This document shows, piece by piece, positions 47,101-53,640 of a stretch of DNA of 64,000 bases (the first letter of the stretch is position 1; each line of letters begins with the position of its first letter). The notes under the pieces are model-generated. The model was given only the letters and a program-made list of their open reading frames with translations. It was not told the origin of the DNA and made no database searches. The stretch is from Syngnathus acus. Its lineage: Eukaryota > Chordata > Actinopteri > Syngnathiformes > Syngnathidae. Position numbers and translations under genes: made by a program. The stretch lies in assembly GCF_901709675.1 (NCBI RefSeq), contig NC_051098.1, positions 2,716,500 to 2,780,499 of the forward strand, given 5' to 3'.

Positions 47101-50100
47101 TCACGTTAGCATGCCGTATCGTTTAGCCCAGGGGTCCCCAACCCCTCGGTCCGCGGACCGGTCCATGGGTCACTTGGTACCGGGCCGCCAAGCCGCACAG
47201 AAAAAAAAAAAAAAATTTTTTTTTATTGACGACCAATTAATTCAGGTCAAGACGCTCGTCCCGGTCACGTGACATGTTTCCCCAGCCGAGCCCGCAAAGC
47301 TAGCAAAAATAAGTAAGAATTTATTTTGAAAAATATAAACAAATTGGCGATTCTCTCCCAATTACATCCGTCGGTTCAGGTCAAGACGCTCGTCTCGGTC
47401 ACGTGACATGTCACCTCAGTCGAGCCCGCGAAGCAAGCAAAAATGAGCAAGAAACAGAGATATTTGGACAGCTTCTTCGGAAAGGGGGAAAAAAAAAACA
47501 ATGAGGAGACGTAAGAAGAAGAGGCTACGACTTCTAAGAAAAGGAAACCTGCCTTTAAAAGAACATTTCTGGAGTCCTACTTAAAATATGGATTTATCGC
47601 CACAGGTGACTGACGCGCCAAGCCCACTCTGCATAATATGTGGCGACAGGCTCGCTAACGAGGCAATGAAGCCTTCAAAACTGCTTCGGCACATGGAGAC
47701 CAAGCATCCTGCATTAAAAGACAAACCTTAACCACTTCAGGTGTCATTGTCTCCGATTACGCCTACATGGGACCGGCTCCTTTCTGAGAAACAAGCTCAG
47801 TGCTCCCACTAATTCAACGTAATGGTGAGTTTTATTTTTATGTTGTTTATACTTGTTTTTATGCCAGTCGTATCATTTTATTTCATCGTATTTATATATT
47901 TATTATAAATGTATTATTTATTTATATAAATGTATTATTTATTTATATAAAGGCCGGTCCGCGAAAATATTTCTGACACGTAACCAGTCCGTGGCGCAAA
48001 AAATGTTGGAGACCACTGGTTTAGCCTGTTGTTGCTGGTTCATGTCTGTTCTTGGTGTTGGATTTTGTCAAATAAATTTCCCCCAAAATGCGACTTAAAC
48101 TCCGGTGCGACTTGTATATGTTTTTTTTCCTCTTTATTGTGCATTTTATGGGTGATGCGACTTGTACTCCGGAGTGACTTTTAGTCCGAAAAATACAGTA
48201 TGTCTCCGTTTCATTAAAATGTTCATGAACAATCATGCCAGCCATTGGCACACCTCTCCAAGCGTGTTGGTGTCAGGCCCTAAACTTTAAAGGAATATTT
48301 ATGACAAGGTAGCAACTCTAATTCTGTGCTAAAAAGGTGGGGAAATTGGACTAGACTTGTAATGCCTCACCTTTGGCACTTCAATCTCCCAGATGACTAG
48401 CTCAGAACTTGAAGAGGAAGCATGGGTACTATAACTTTCTCTAGCGCCCATAGTACAGCCACTATCCACAGAGTCCATACTGTTCACATCAGAGCCTAGA
48501 CAGAGGCAGGTAGAGTCATCAATTTTCAGCAGCATAAACAAACGATGAATCGGAATCAAAGTTAACACGACACTAAGAATCTAGACAGAATTTGCCAGTT
48601 GTAATGATCAGCTCTGTTTGCACGCCCCTTGAACATAAAATACCGTAATTTCTGGACTATAAACCGCACCTAACTATAAGCCGCACTTTAAGTTTTGTGT
48701 TATTGTTTTCACTTCAACAATGCAATTTGCTGCCTTTTGCAAAATATTTTCAATTGCACTACTGAGATAAGACAGTTTTGTTTTCAGTCAAAGTGTGAAT
48801 GCCTTGAGGTTAATAAAACTTGTAGTTTTGTTGATCATATTTTGCACTGAAACAATGCCTTTGAGCAATTTAATTCAAGTTTGCAGATGAAACCTGACGA
48901 AAAAAAATAAAGTTGTGTATTTTTCAACAGAGGTGAGCTATTTTCATTATTTTAGAGCAGGTTGAATCGATTCAACCAGAATCGAATTTAATCGAAATTA
49001 ATCGATTTAGTACCTTCAGAATCGAAATCGAATCGATTTAGGAAATTGGCCATGATATCCAGCCCCAGTCGTCACTGACATTTATGCATGTTTGTATGTT
49101 TGCAGAGCTCCTTCATTTCTGTCAATAAACGTTATGTTAATAATCTCTTTCCTGACAATCCTCTGTGTATATTCTCTTGCAAATGATAATTAAACATTTA
49201 AACACCTGCAATCTTTAGTCTGGTGCGGTTTAATTATGAGCAAAACAAGATTTTCCCCTAATTTTAGCTAGTGCGGCTTATATCAGGTGCGGTTTATAGT
49301 CCAGAAATTACGGTTATTGTAATACAAAATGTATGTCCATAGTCTCTGGCTCGCCGCCATAACACGGTTCTAACCATAATTCTTGCAGTGGTCATCAGAA
49401 GCTACAAAAAAAGTCTAAAATTAGTGACATAGTTTACACCATAGTCCAGTTGTGTATACTGTAGATGGCGGGGAAAATATGCACATAGAGAAAAAAAGAC
49501 ATTTGTACAAGTAGCCTATATTGTCCTGAAATATCTGTGTATTAACAAAATATCTAAGGTAGTACCGTATTTTCCGCCCTAAAAGGCGCACCTAAAAACC
49601 TAAAATTTTCTCAAAAGACGACAGTGCGCCTTATAGGCCAGTGCACCTTATATATGGATCAATTGATGAATTTGTTGATCCATACTGGTTGTACACAGTG
49701 CTCTGCCAAAATGTTTCAGTACGTTTTAGTACGACTAGTAAATTACAAGGTCGCATCGCTTCCCAACATTACGGTAACTGTAGTCAGGGGGCGTCACCGA
49801 ATAGCTGTTGTACCCGCGAGGCTATTTCATTTAAAAATAGGCTGCTCTGTCAATGTTTCGAGTAAATCTACGGATCGATATGGAAGGGAAACATAGGTAA
49901 GTAGTACCAATGCGTTAGATCGAACTTTAGTCAGTTCCGATCATTTTATAGGAGATCGTTTGAGAAACGCGATTGTTTACACTTTGCTGAGGCTCATGGG
50001 AGATTGCGAGCTGAGGCTCGTGGGACTATGCGGATGGCTAATGCTATGACGATAGCTGCTATACGTACCAGGCTATTTCATGTGAAAATAGGCTGCTCTG

Positions 50101-52720
50101 TTAATGTTTCGAGTAAATCTACGGATCGATATGGAAGGGAAACATAGGTAAGTAGTACCAATGCGTTAGAGCGAACTTTAGTCAGTTCCGATCATTTTAT
50201 AGGAGATCGTTTGAGAAACGCGATTGTTTACACTTTGCTGAGGCTCATGGGAGATTGCGAGCTGAGGCTCGTGGAACTATGCGAATGGCTAATGCTATGA
50301 CGATAGCTGCTATACGTACCAGGCTATTTCATGTGAAAATAGGCTGCTCTGTTAATGTTTCGAGTAAATCTACGGATCGATATGGAAGGGAAACATAGGT
50401 AAGTAGTACCAATGCGTTAGATTGAACTTTAGTCAGTTCCGATCATTTTATAGGAGATCGTTTGAGAAACGCGATTGTTTACAGAGGGCTCGTTGGTTAT
50501 TGGCTAGTGGATGCATACCGCAACCCTAGTCAACCTCAGTTTGTTGCAGTATAGCTTCTATTTTATGCGCCTTATAATCCGGTGCGCCTTATATATGGAC
50601 AAAGTTTTAAAATGGGCCGTTCATTGAAGGTGCGCCTTATAACCCGGTGCGCCTTTTAGGGCGGAAAATACGGTAACTATTATAGCTGTCAATCCAATCT
50701 ATTGACAATGTTATTTATTTTGAATGCTGATTTTTGATTTTGACATTTGAGATCTGATCCATCGAGTTGAATAGACTTGCTTTCTTCCAACTACATTTGA
50801 AAATATTACTGGTAAAGACAAAAAAAAATGGCACAGTGAATAGAAGGAATTATACGATATATGAAACCGAAAGCCAATTACACTGTTTTTATTCAAAATA
50901 TCAGCAATCTTATTTTTGCTTGCATTATTTTGTACTACTAGGGAGTGCTAACATTTCATTCTGACTTGAGATTAGCACAATAAAAAAAACATAACTCCTA
51001 ATTTTTACTGTTATTTCATTCATTTAGGTTCTGTTCAGAAATAATTCATTTGGTGAATTATTAAAAATATTTTTTATATTACACCATGAAACAATTTCTG
51101 TGAAGGGGTGCAATTGATACAATGATATTAATTTTAGGCCATATCGCCATGCTTTATCTTTGAGGTTCCACCGCATATTTCACTTTGATCAAAAGTGATG
51201 TCTAACTCACCTCCAGACTGGTCTGTTTCCACTTCGCATCCCTGAGGTCCATTCCTTACGTCTATTCCATCAAGCATCTTAACACCACACACCGCATCCA
51301 CTGAATTTTCTTCAGCCAAAGGGAAAATAATTCCGTCTGCGGGTGTCTCAATAAGTGATTGGGTTTGTGTTACTTCTTTTTCTGACAAGTCTGTAATCTG
51401 GAAGACATCCATTTTGCTGTCCATTAGACTATGTTGGTGATTCTCATTGCTGATGCCGTCCTCGGAGTGACAGGTGCTGCAAGCAGAGTCCTCAGTCTGT
51501 GTAGCTGATTCATTGTCTTTCACAACGTTGTTCAGTAGAGGTATACTGTCTGCTATTTGGTGAGACAGTTTTGGCATAGGTTCTTTTTGTGTATAGTTTG
51601 TCTGAACTAATTCATTAACCTCTAAAGACTCCCATGAGTCGGTAAAAGACCCATTGGGCATCACTTGCTCTTTGTTTTGGGTTTCCTCACAGCCTGTTTG
51701 ATGGTGGGTTGACAATCGAGGATGGTGACACTGCTGGCTTGAGTCAGAAACCTGGCAGTTGATGCCACCAAAGACCTGCTGGGTGGCTGCTGAGATGACC
51801 TCCGTTATGAGTCCAGCTGCCAGAACTTCCAGATCTTGCTCCTCACCATGATGGCTGGGAACCTGGATTTCCTGTGATGTCAATGATGTAGTTTGGGCTT
51901 TGGGAGTCAGGACCAGAGAGTTGGGTGTGCTGGTTAGAATGTGTTGATTTAAATCTTGCTGTGAAATGTGTTTGTCTCGAGACTCGAATTGTGATGAGAC
52001 CACTCTCTGCGCTTCAATGGGTATGATCGCACAACCATCATCCTGTGCTGTCATAGTGGTGTGGCTCTGAGCAACTTCACCCTCTGGCTCAGGCCGCTCT
52101 GCATCAGCAAGGCACCCTGACGTCGTAGTGGTTGAGGGGGTAATATTGGTGGCTTGGCAGGACAAGACCATGTCTTTGATAGTGATTTCTGAAGCAGACG
52201 TTGACTTTCTCTTTAGATCAAGATTTGCCTCTGAACCACAGGAGGGTATTGGGCTTTTTTTCAGGTCTCCATGATCTTTTACTGATACATTGAAACTCTC
52301 ATCCTGTTCATACGGCAGCAGAGTTGAACCTGTGGGTTTCTGAACTTCCACTTGTATTCCACATGTTTCAACAGCTGTCTCTTTAAGAGTCTGCCCCATA
52401 TTGGATGCTGTGTCTGTATCATCAACATGATTTTGGAACATATTTTCCTGCTCCTCATCGTTTATACTGGCTTTTGGATCTCTGCAGGTCAAGTGATGTT
52501 TTGTGTTGTGTGGAGTAGATACAGTGTCTTTCTCGACCACACCATTGGGCCCCGTTCCCGTTGTTAGACACAATCTCAGGGATGCATTAGTTGGACCGTC
52601 ATCTGGGGCGTCATGGCTGATGAGGCGCTCTTTCTTACGCGAGGTGTACCACCACCAGCCGATCAGTGCAAGGACTCCTGGTACTGTGTAGGGCACAATC
52701 GAGCGAAACCTTAGAGGCAT
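26854..52720 (-). CDS. akap1: AKAP1 (A-kinase anchor protein 1, mitochondrial), complete ten-exon coding set
   Basis: Spliced minus-strand coding sequence, 2490 nt for 829 residues (human about 900). Exons: 52720-51211, 48495-48371, 46137-46011, 45865-45738, 32484-32307, 30869-30719, 29321-29254, 29133-29060, 28979-28914, 26916-26854; all GT-AG with consistent phase. AKAP1 tethers protein kinase A, phosphatases and RNA to the mitochondrial outer membrane. Visible landmarks: amino-terminal membrane/targeting segment ([20 protein letters not shown] then RKK); an amphipathic RII-binding helix at about residues 296-318 ([20 protein letters not shown]); the [10 protein letters not shown] block; a KH domain with the GKQG loop at about 546-610; and a Tudor domain at about 665-740 with GAWWRAQV and IRYVDYGG. 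The central part is low-complexity and poorly conserved. The introns are crowded with transposons, including the nest at 33-41 kb. Confidence 0.95.
27069..27373. mobile_element. hAT-type MITE (CAGGGGTGTCAAACTC family), copy 1
   Basis: 305 bp in the last akap1 intron. Termini are CACAGGTGTCAAACTC and GAGTTTGACACCCCTG; subterminal blocks AAGGCCCGGGGGCCAG and GCGGCCCG. Flanks ATCTAGAC (27061-27068) and GTCTAGAC (27374-27381) agree at 7 of 8 bases, the hAT-type 8-bp duplication. Relatives are at 58300, 60448 and 61555. Confidence 0.8.
27922..28568. mobile_element. Tc1/mariner non-autonomous element with long inverted repeats
   Basis: 647 bp flanked by TA on each side. Termini CAGTGGGGCAAAAAAGTATTTAG and its complement continue as an inverted repeat for about 140 bp at each end (CACCAATTGTGCAAGTTCT, ACATTGTCTG). 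The interior (28080-28360) is a shortened, non-coding remnant. In akap1 intron 9. Confidence 0.8.
28914..28979 (-). CDS. akap1: akap1 coding exon 9
   Basis: 66 nt, acceptor TTTTAAAG, donor GTAAGA. Encodes [20 protein letters not shown] and ED. Confidence 0.92.
29060..29133 (-). CDS. akap1: akap1 coding exon 8
   Basis: 74 nt, acceptor TTCTATCAG, donor GTAGGC. Encodes [20 protein letters not shown] followed by LLAQ. Confidence 0.92.
29254..29321 (-). CDS. akap1: akap1 coding exon 7
   Basis: 68 nt, acceptor CTTTTAG, donor GTACAC. Encodes [20 protein letters not shown], near-identical to the mammalian segment. Confidence 0.94.
29690..29792 (+). mobile_element. L2-like LINE 3' tail
   Basis: Ends with GAGTCGAATTCCTTGTTTGTC, CACAAACTTGGCCAATAAAGC and a TGATTCTGATT terminal repeat, analogous to the 3' ends of the L2 copies at 14841 and 40448. 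Confidence 0.6.
29800..30092. mobile_element. MITE fragment with GTGCGCCTTATGGTGCGGAAAATACGGTA end
   Basis: The right terminus reads inward as TACCGTATTTTCCGCACCATAAGGCGCAC, closely related to the 49563-50675 element terminus. CACACAAAA.AACTTTACAGATTT occurs twice (about 29808 and 29954). The left end is not clear. Confidence 0.5.
30719..30869 (-). CDS. akap1: akap1 coding exon 6 (Tudor core)
   Basis: 151 nt, acceptor CATCATCTAG, donor GTATGG. Encodes [20 protein letters not shown] and the Tudor signature [17 protein letters not shown]. Confidence 0.95.
30944..31971. mobile_element. Pogo-like non-autonomous element
   Basis: About 1.03 kb with termini TACCGTCTTTTTCCGTGCATAAT and its exact inverse at the right end, followed by further matching ATACGCACCC/GGTGCGCATTATG blocks. 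A minus-strand remnant at about 31430-31490 reads [21 protein letters not shown], resembling the DNA-binding amino terminus of pogo-class transposases. Hence a deletion derivative of an autonomous pogo element, in akap1 intron 5. Confidence 0.7.
31985..32178. mobile_element. MITE right-end fragment
   Basis: Shares GTTCTCAGTTCCTCGTTTGTGTTTATG, GTTTAGCCTGTTGTTGC and the GCGACTTGTACTCCGGAG...AAAAATACGGTA terminus with 47060-48200. Only the right part is present. Confidence 0.65.
32307..32484 (-). CDS. akap1: akap1 coding exon 5 (Tudor region, first part)
   Basis: 178 nt, acceptor TTGTCCTCTAG, donor GTAACT. Encodes [35 protein letters not shown] and [14 protein letters not shown], the extended Tudor fold entry. 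Confidence 0.94.
32603..32692. repeat. Left arm of an inverted repeat flanking the Tc1 nest, with (TG)n(TA)n
   Basis: TATCTGGACGGAC, then CACACAGCTGGCCAAAGGTGTGTG, then (TG)n and ATATATATATAG. The inverse, CACACCTTTGGCCAGCTGTGTGTCCGTCCAGATA preceded by (TA)n and (CA)n, occurs at 41030-41157. Confidence 0.8.
32849..33061 (-). mobile_element. Tc1 right-end fragment in inverted orientation
   Basis: Reads as the reverse complement of the right end of the adjacent Tc1 element, from the terminus (ACTTGCGAAAGTATTGGGCCCCC) through the inverted repeat to the position of the transposase stop codon (GCGCTAATA). It ends exactly where the main element begins. Confidence 0.8.
33201..35550 (+). mobile_element. 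L2/CR1-clade LINE, 5'-truncated, inside the Tc1 left terminal repeat
   Basis: Interrupts the Tc1 repeat between GTGAAGTGGAACGA and TATTGGATAATTTAAAC, which are contiguous in the intact repeat copies. Starts after the endonuclease ([13 protein letters not shown]) and ends with ATAATAAAGGATTATCTTATCTTA, a simple-repeat tail. A different family from the L2 copies at 12281 and 36466. Confidence 0.88.
33808..35211 (+). pseudogene. LINE reverse transcriptase (467 residues open) inside Tc1
   Basis: Reverse transcriptase blocks [69 protein letters not shown] and YKFLGVHL, then the thumb and [15 protein letters not shown] end. The catalytic box is FSDD (34513-34524) rather than YADD, a variant seen in this fish LINE group, with both Asp retained. 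The frame upstream (33176-33859) carries the linker and a proline-rich stretch and is offset, so the copy is not a complete ORF2. Confidence 0.85.
35804..36465 (+). pseudogene. Tc1 transposase, amino part (split by L2 insertion)
   Basis: Starts [18 protein letters not shown] with paired helix-turn-helix regions ([38 protein letters not shown]) and continues into the DDE domain with the first catalytic Asp in [13 protein letters not shown] and [11 protein letters not shown]. Interrupted after GAKYR by the L2 LINE. No stop or frameshift precedes the interruption. Confidence 0.88.
36901..38194. mobile_element. Non-autonomous hAT element with perfect 8-bp target duplication
   Basis: 1294 bp inserted in L2 copy 2. 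The termini CAGGGGTGGGCAAACT and AGTTTGCCCACCCCTG are perfect 16-bp inverted repeats. The duplication GTCTAGTT lies at 36893-36900 and 38195-38202, and the uninterrupted sequence is present in L2 copy 1 near 12450. A minus-strand remnant at 37603-37806 begins [11 protein letters not shown], like the start of some hAT transposases, so this is an internally deleted derivative. Confidence 0.93.
38681..40252 (+). pseudogene. L2 LINE reverse transcriptase (copy 2)
   Basis: 523-residue open frame with [35 protein letters not shown] (YADD at 39566-39577) and FLGTTIS. Nearly identical to copy 1 over its length; ends at a TAG after MNSHHS. Separated from the endonuclease/linker frame (38032-38703) by the C-tract frameshift. 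Confidence 0.86.
40449..40811 (+). pseudogene. Tc1 transposase, carboxy part (after L2 insertion)
   Basis: Continues the DDE domain: [19 protein letters not shown] with the second Asp in [12 protein letters not shown], and the Glu in [14 protein letters not shown] (DD34E arrangement). Ends KGGAAKY and a TAG stop. Catalytic residues are all present, so the break appears to be due to the L2 insertion only. Confidence 0.88.
41022..41245. repeat. Compound (TA)n (CA)n (CGCGTG)n microsatellite, with right arm of the inverted repeat
   Basis: AT, CA and CG/CA alternating tracts on either side of CACCTTTGGCCAGCTGTGTGTCCGTCCAGATA, the inverse of 32603-32650. Open frames crossing it are artefacts. Confidence 0.9.
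41246..42735 (+). pseudogene. hAT transposase remnant (ZBED1-like)
   Basis: Frame 1 (to 41578) encodes [19 protein letters not shown] (catalytic DNAANM block) and [15 protein letters not shown] 1-nt shift at about 41570 precedes [18 protein letters not shown] second break is an AT-rich interruption at about 42055-42235, bounded by GTAAAG and CCTACAG, possibly a retained intron. The end (42240-42735) carries [20 protein letters not shown] and the dimerisation motif [11 protein letters not shown], then [11 protein letters not shown]. Confidence 0.82.
41246..42954 (+). mobile_element. hAT (Ac/ZBED-like) transposon, 5'-truncated
   Basis: Contains the carboxy two thirds of a ZBED1-like hAT transposase and what looks like the genuine right terminus (GATTCCCACTCCTAG, preceded by AATCGAATCGTGAGGTGCC). 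The left part is missing: homology starts at [13 protein letters not shown], directly against the microsatellite. Not related to the two short hAT elements at 36901 and 47129. Confidence 0.82.
42985..43276 (+). mobile_element. L2 LINE 3' UTR, truncated copy
   Basis: Matches 14550-14841: TTGTCTACACTGTTTGTACTA, the CCTGGTCATCCTGGAAGAGGGACC block, and AATAAAAACTCTTGAATCTTGAA. No coding part. Confidence 0.85.
43277..43425. repeat. (CACACGCGCAGA)n microsatellite
   Basis: CA/CG alternation with GCAGAC interruptions, immediately following an L2 tail, a common birthplace of microsatellites. Arg/Val/Cys-rich open frames here are artefacts. Confidence 0.9.
43437..43720 (+). mobile_element. LINE 3' tail fragment (copy B)
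   Basis: Second copy of the 1390-1674 sequence; ends GACAATAAAGCAGACTTTGACATTTGACTT. Confidence 0.7.
43737..45254 (-). mobile_element. Tc1/mariner transposon (second family)
   Basis: Termini GCTCAAAAAAATTAAAGGAACA and its inverse (TGTTCCTTTAATTTTTTTGAGC), about 1.5 kb, transposase on the minus strand. Right end duplicated (see 45183-45385). In the akap1 intron 32485-45737, same direction as the gene. Confidence 0.85.
44086..45004 (-). pseudogene. Tc1 transposase with frameshift and altered catalytic residue
   Basis: Amino part (45004 to about 44330): [20 protein letters not shown] and [17 protein letters not shown] helix-turn-helix, then VLFTDESRF with the first Asp and [12 protein letters not shown] frameshift at about 44310-44340 moves the frame to 44340-44086, which encodes the [12 protein letters not shown] block and [12 protein letters not shown] with the Glu. 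The second catalytic position is Asn (HNNARPH) where the family has Asp. Inactive on two counts. Confidence 0.85.
45183..45385. repeat. About 99-bp tandem duplication spanning the Tc1 right end and flank
   Basis: The unit from CTTATCAGAAAAGTGTAATTGG through the Tc1 terminus GAGCAGTA and TATGCGCATTATTACTAAAAATAA occurs at 45183-45281 and 45282-45385. The second unit has a short GTGTG expansion. Confidence 0.93.
45738..45865 (-). CDS. akap1: akap1 coding exon 4 (KH domain end)
   Basis: 128 nt, acceptor TCCATGCAG, donor GTAAGG. Encodes the last KH helix ([17 protein letters not shown]), a proline run, and LPSLPMTSW, ending in phase 0 just before the 13.3-kb intron. Confidence 0.94.
46011..46137 (-). 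CDS. akap1: akap1 coding exon 3 (KH domain, first part)
   Basis: 127 nt, acceptor TTTCGGTTTCAG, donor GTGAGT. Encodes [18 protein letters not shown] with the nucleic-acid-binding GKQG loop, then [11 protein letters not shown] and ICHIEG. Confidence 0.95.
46440..47055. repeat. Diverged internal repeats, four copies
   Basis: Units of roughly 170-190 bp, each with ATGATTTGGAGTGACAC, a GATGG or GATAG step, and TGTTATTTATATT/TTATTTGATATATAG, starting near 46450, 46630, 46795 and 46985. Confidence 0.65.
47129..48018 (+). mobile_element. Non-autonomous hAT element with BED-finger remnant
   Basis: 890 bp; ends CAGGGGTCCCCAAC and GTTGGAGACCACTG (imperfect inverted repeats); target duplication GTTTAGCC at 47121-47128 and 48019-48026. 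The plus strand at about 47440-47730 encodes remnants of a hAT transposase amino terminus ([26 protein letters not shown]) and a BED zinc finger ([12 protein letters not shown]...[10 protein letters not shown]) across frameshifts. Confidence 0.9.
48371..48495 (-). CDS. akap1: akap1 coding exon 2
   Basis: 125 nt, acceptor CTCTGTCTAG, donor GTGAGG. Encodes [14 protein letters not shown], a Ser-rich linker, and [10 protein letters not shown], the lead-in to the KH domain. Confidence 0.93.
48641..49316. mobile_element. MITE with perfect 29-bp inverted termini
   Basis: About 0.67 kb: ACCGTAATTTCTGGACTATAAACCGCACC and its exact inverse at the right end. Interior 48960-49070 has an ATCGAATCGATT-rich patch resembling hAT subterminal sequence. 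In akap1 intron 48496-51210. Confidence 0.85.
49563..50675. mobile_element. MITE with 30-bp inverted termini and internal 251-bp tandem repeats
   Basis: Termini TACCGTATTTTCCGCCCTAAAAGGCGCACC and its inverse, 1113 bp. Subterminal GTGCGCCTTATA blocks recur at both ends. Same akap1 intron as the 48641 element. Confidence 0.87.
49803..50485. repeat. 251-bp tandem repeat, about 2.7 copies
   Basis: The marker ACATAGGTAAGTAGTACC starts at 49891, 50142 and 50393, a constant spacing of 251. Units contain GGCTATTTCATGTGAAAATAGGC and GGAGATCGTTTGAGAAACGCG. Copies 2 and 3 are more alike than copy 1, which has TTTAAAAATAGG. Confidence 0.93.
50676..51210. other. akap1 intron 1, remaining part
   Basis: AT-rich intron sequence with no exon or clear element. 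Small open frames here are not supported. Confidence 0.5.
51211..52720 (-). CDS. akap1: akap1 coding exon 1 (mitochondrial anchor and RII-binding helix)
   Basis: 1510 nt, residues 1-503, donor GTGAGT. The ATG at 52720 is chosen because it gives the family-typical start [20 protein letters not shown] followed by [10 protein letters not shown]: a hydrophobic segment closed by basic residues, as in the mammalian mitochondrial anchor. The RII-binding amphipathic helix is encoded around 51835-51770. The remainder is Ser/Thr/Gln-rich and looks disordered. Confidence 0.95.
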
Positions 52721-52900
52721 CTCCTCAGGACACTAGCAGCTACACCTGAACAGAGGGAAAAGGAAAGATGTATCTCAGCCATTGTAATCTTTTGTTCAGA
52801 CAAGGTGTGTAGGTCTTACCTTAAAAACCTTTCCGACAGTTTCGGCAGCAACTGCCTAACTTACACAAGAGTTATCCATAACAATACTTAAAATAGTATA
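52721..52900 (-). promoter_or_regulatory. akap1: akap1 5' UTR exons and a candidate start region
   Basis: The start exon has 25 nt of leader after an acceptor (CCCTCTGTTCAG, exon from 52745). Upstream, a GTAAGA donor (GT at 52819) would end a non-coding exon from 52820 to about 52900 across a short intron of about 75 nt. A TATACTATTTTAAG stretch lies near 52895. The exact start is unproven; a further candidate leader exon is at 60064. Confidence 0.45.
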
Positions 52901-53316
52901 ACCGAGTGGAGTTTTGAAAGATCAACGTCCCTAACAATAGTAGAAATGGTATTGGATACAACACTGCTGACATGCAAAAGCAACCTAACTACTTTACATG
53001 TGGCTAATGCTAATATTACTCTTACTAAAACTGATTACAATAGGTGGTTTTTTTGCTGTTATTTCGGGGGGGGGGGTTAAGAATCAAGAATTAAGAATCA
53101 CTATTACCAAGGTGACAAGTTGTGCTGCAGGATATTGAAAAATGATGCAATATGGAACTCTGAATTGTGCTTTGACACTACGTGTATATAGTTAAACATC
53201 CTTGTTCCAAGTTAACTTTACTAGCTACAGTATTATTGCAAATTTCGCATTACTCTTTTAAAGAATCCAAAGCATTATTAATTAAATTAACCATCCGCAA
53301 TACAGTATACTGTATA
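52901..53316. other. Upstream of akap1, no feature recognised
   Basis: AT-rich sequence with a short G run at 53068-53077. Confidence 0.4.
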
Positions 53317-53640
53317 TACCAGCTCAGTGTCCTAGTGGTAGAGTGTCCGCCCTGAGACTGGAAGGTTGTGGGTTCAAACCCCGGCCGGGTCATACCAAAG
53401 ACTATAAAAATGGGACCCATTGCCTCCCTGCTTGGCACTCAGCATTAAGGGTTGGAATTGGGGGGTTAGATCACCAACTGATTCCCGAGCGCGGCACCGC
53501 TGCTGCTCACTGCTCCCCTCTCCCCCAGGGGATGGATTAAAATCACACGGGGATGGGTTAAATGCAGAGGACAAATTTCACCACACCCAGGTGTGTGTGT
53601 GACGATCATTGGGACTTTAATCTTTAATCTTTAATATCTT
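53317..53640 (+). mobile_element. tRNA-derived SINE (copy 1)
   Basis: Full-length copy: tRNA-like head with A box (TAGTGGTAGAGTG) and B box (GGGTTCAAACCCC), then a body with GAGCGCGGCACCGCTGCTGC and ACGATCATTGGGACTTTAA, and a (TTTAATC)n tail. Nearly identical to 61008-61330. Not a functional tRNA gene, because the cloverleaf is followed by the SINE body. Confidence 0.9.

Larger units (their letters stand above)
46204..48200. mobile_element. MITE-like element (CGGACTATAAGTCGC family) with nested hAT
   Basis: Left terminus CGTATTTTTCGGACTATAAGTCGCGG; right terminus reads inward TACTGTATTTTTCGGACTAAAAGTC. The interior has repeated ATTTAATGATTTGGAGTGACAC...GATGG blocks at about 46450, 46630, 46795 and 46985. 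Interrupted by a hAT element at 47129-48018. Without that insertion it is about 1.1 kb. Lies in akap1 intron between 46138 and 48370. Confidence 0.7.

Noticed and set aside
53317-53390. Possible tRNA gene
   Set aside because: A and B boxes are present, but the sequence continues into a SINE body and a simple-repeat tail, and an almost identical unit recurs at 61008; this is a tRNA-derived SINE.
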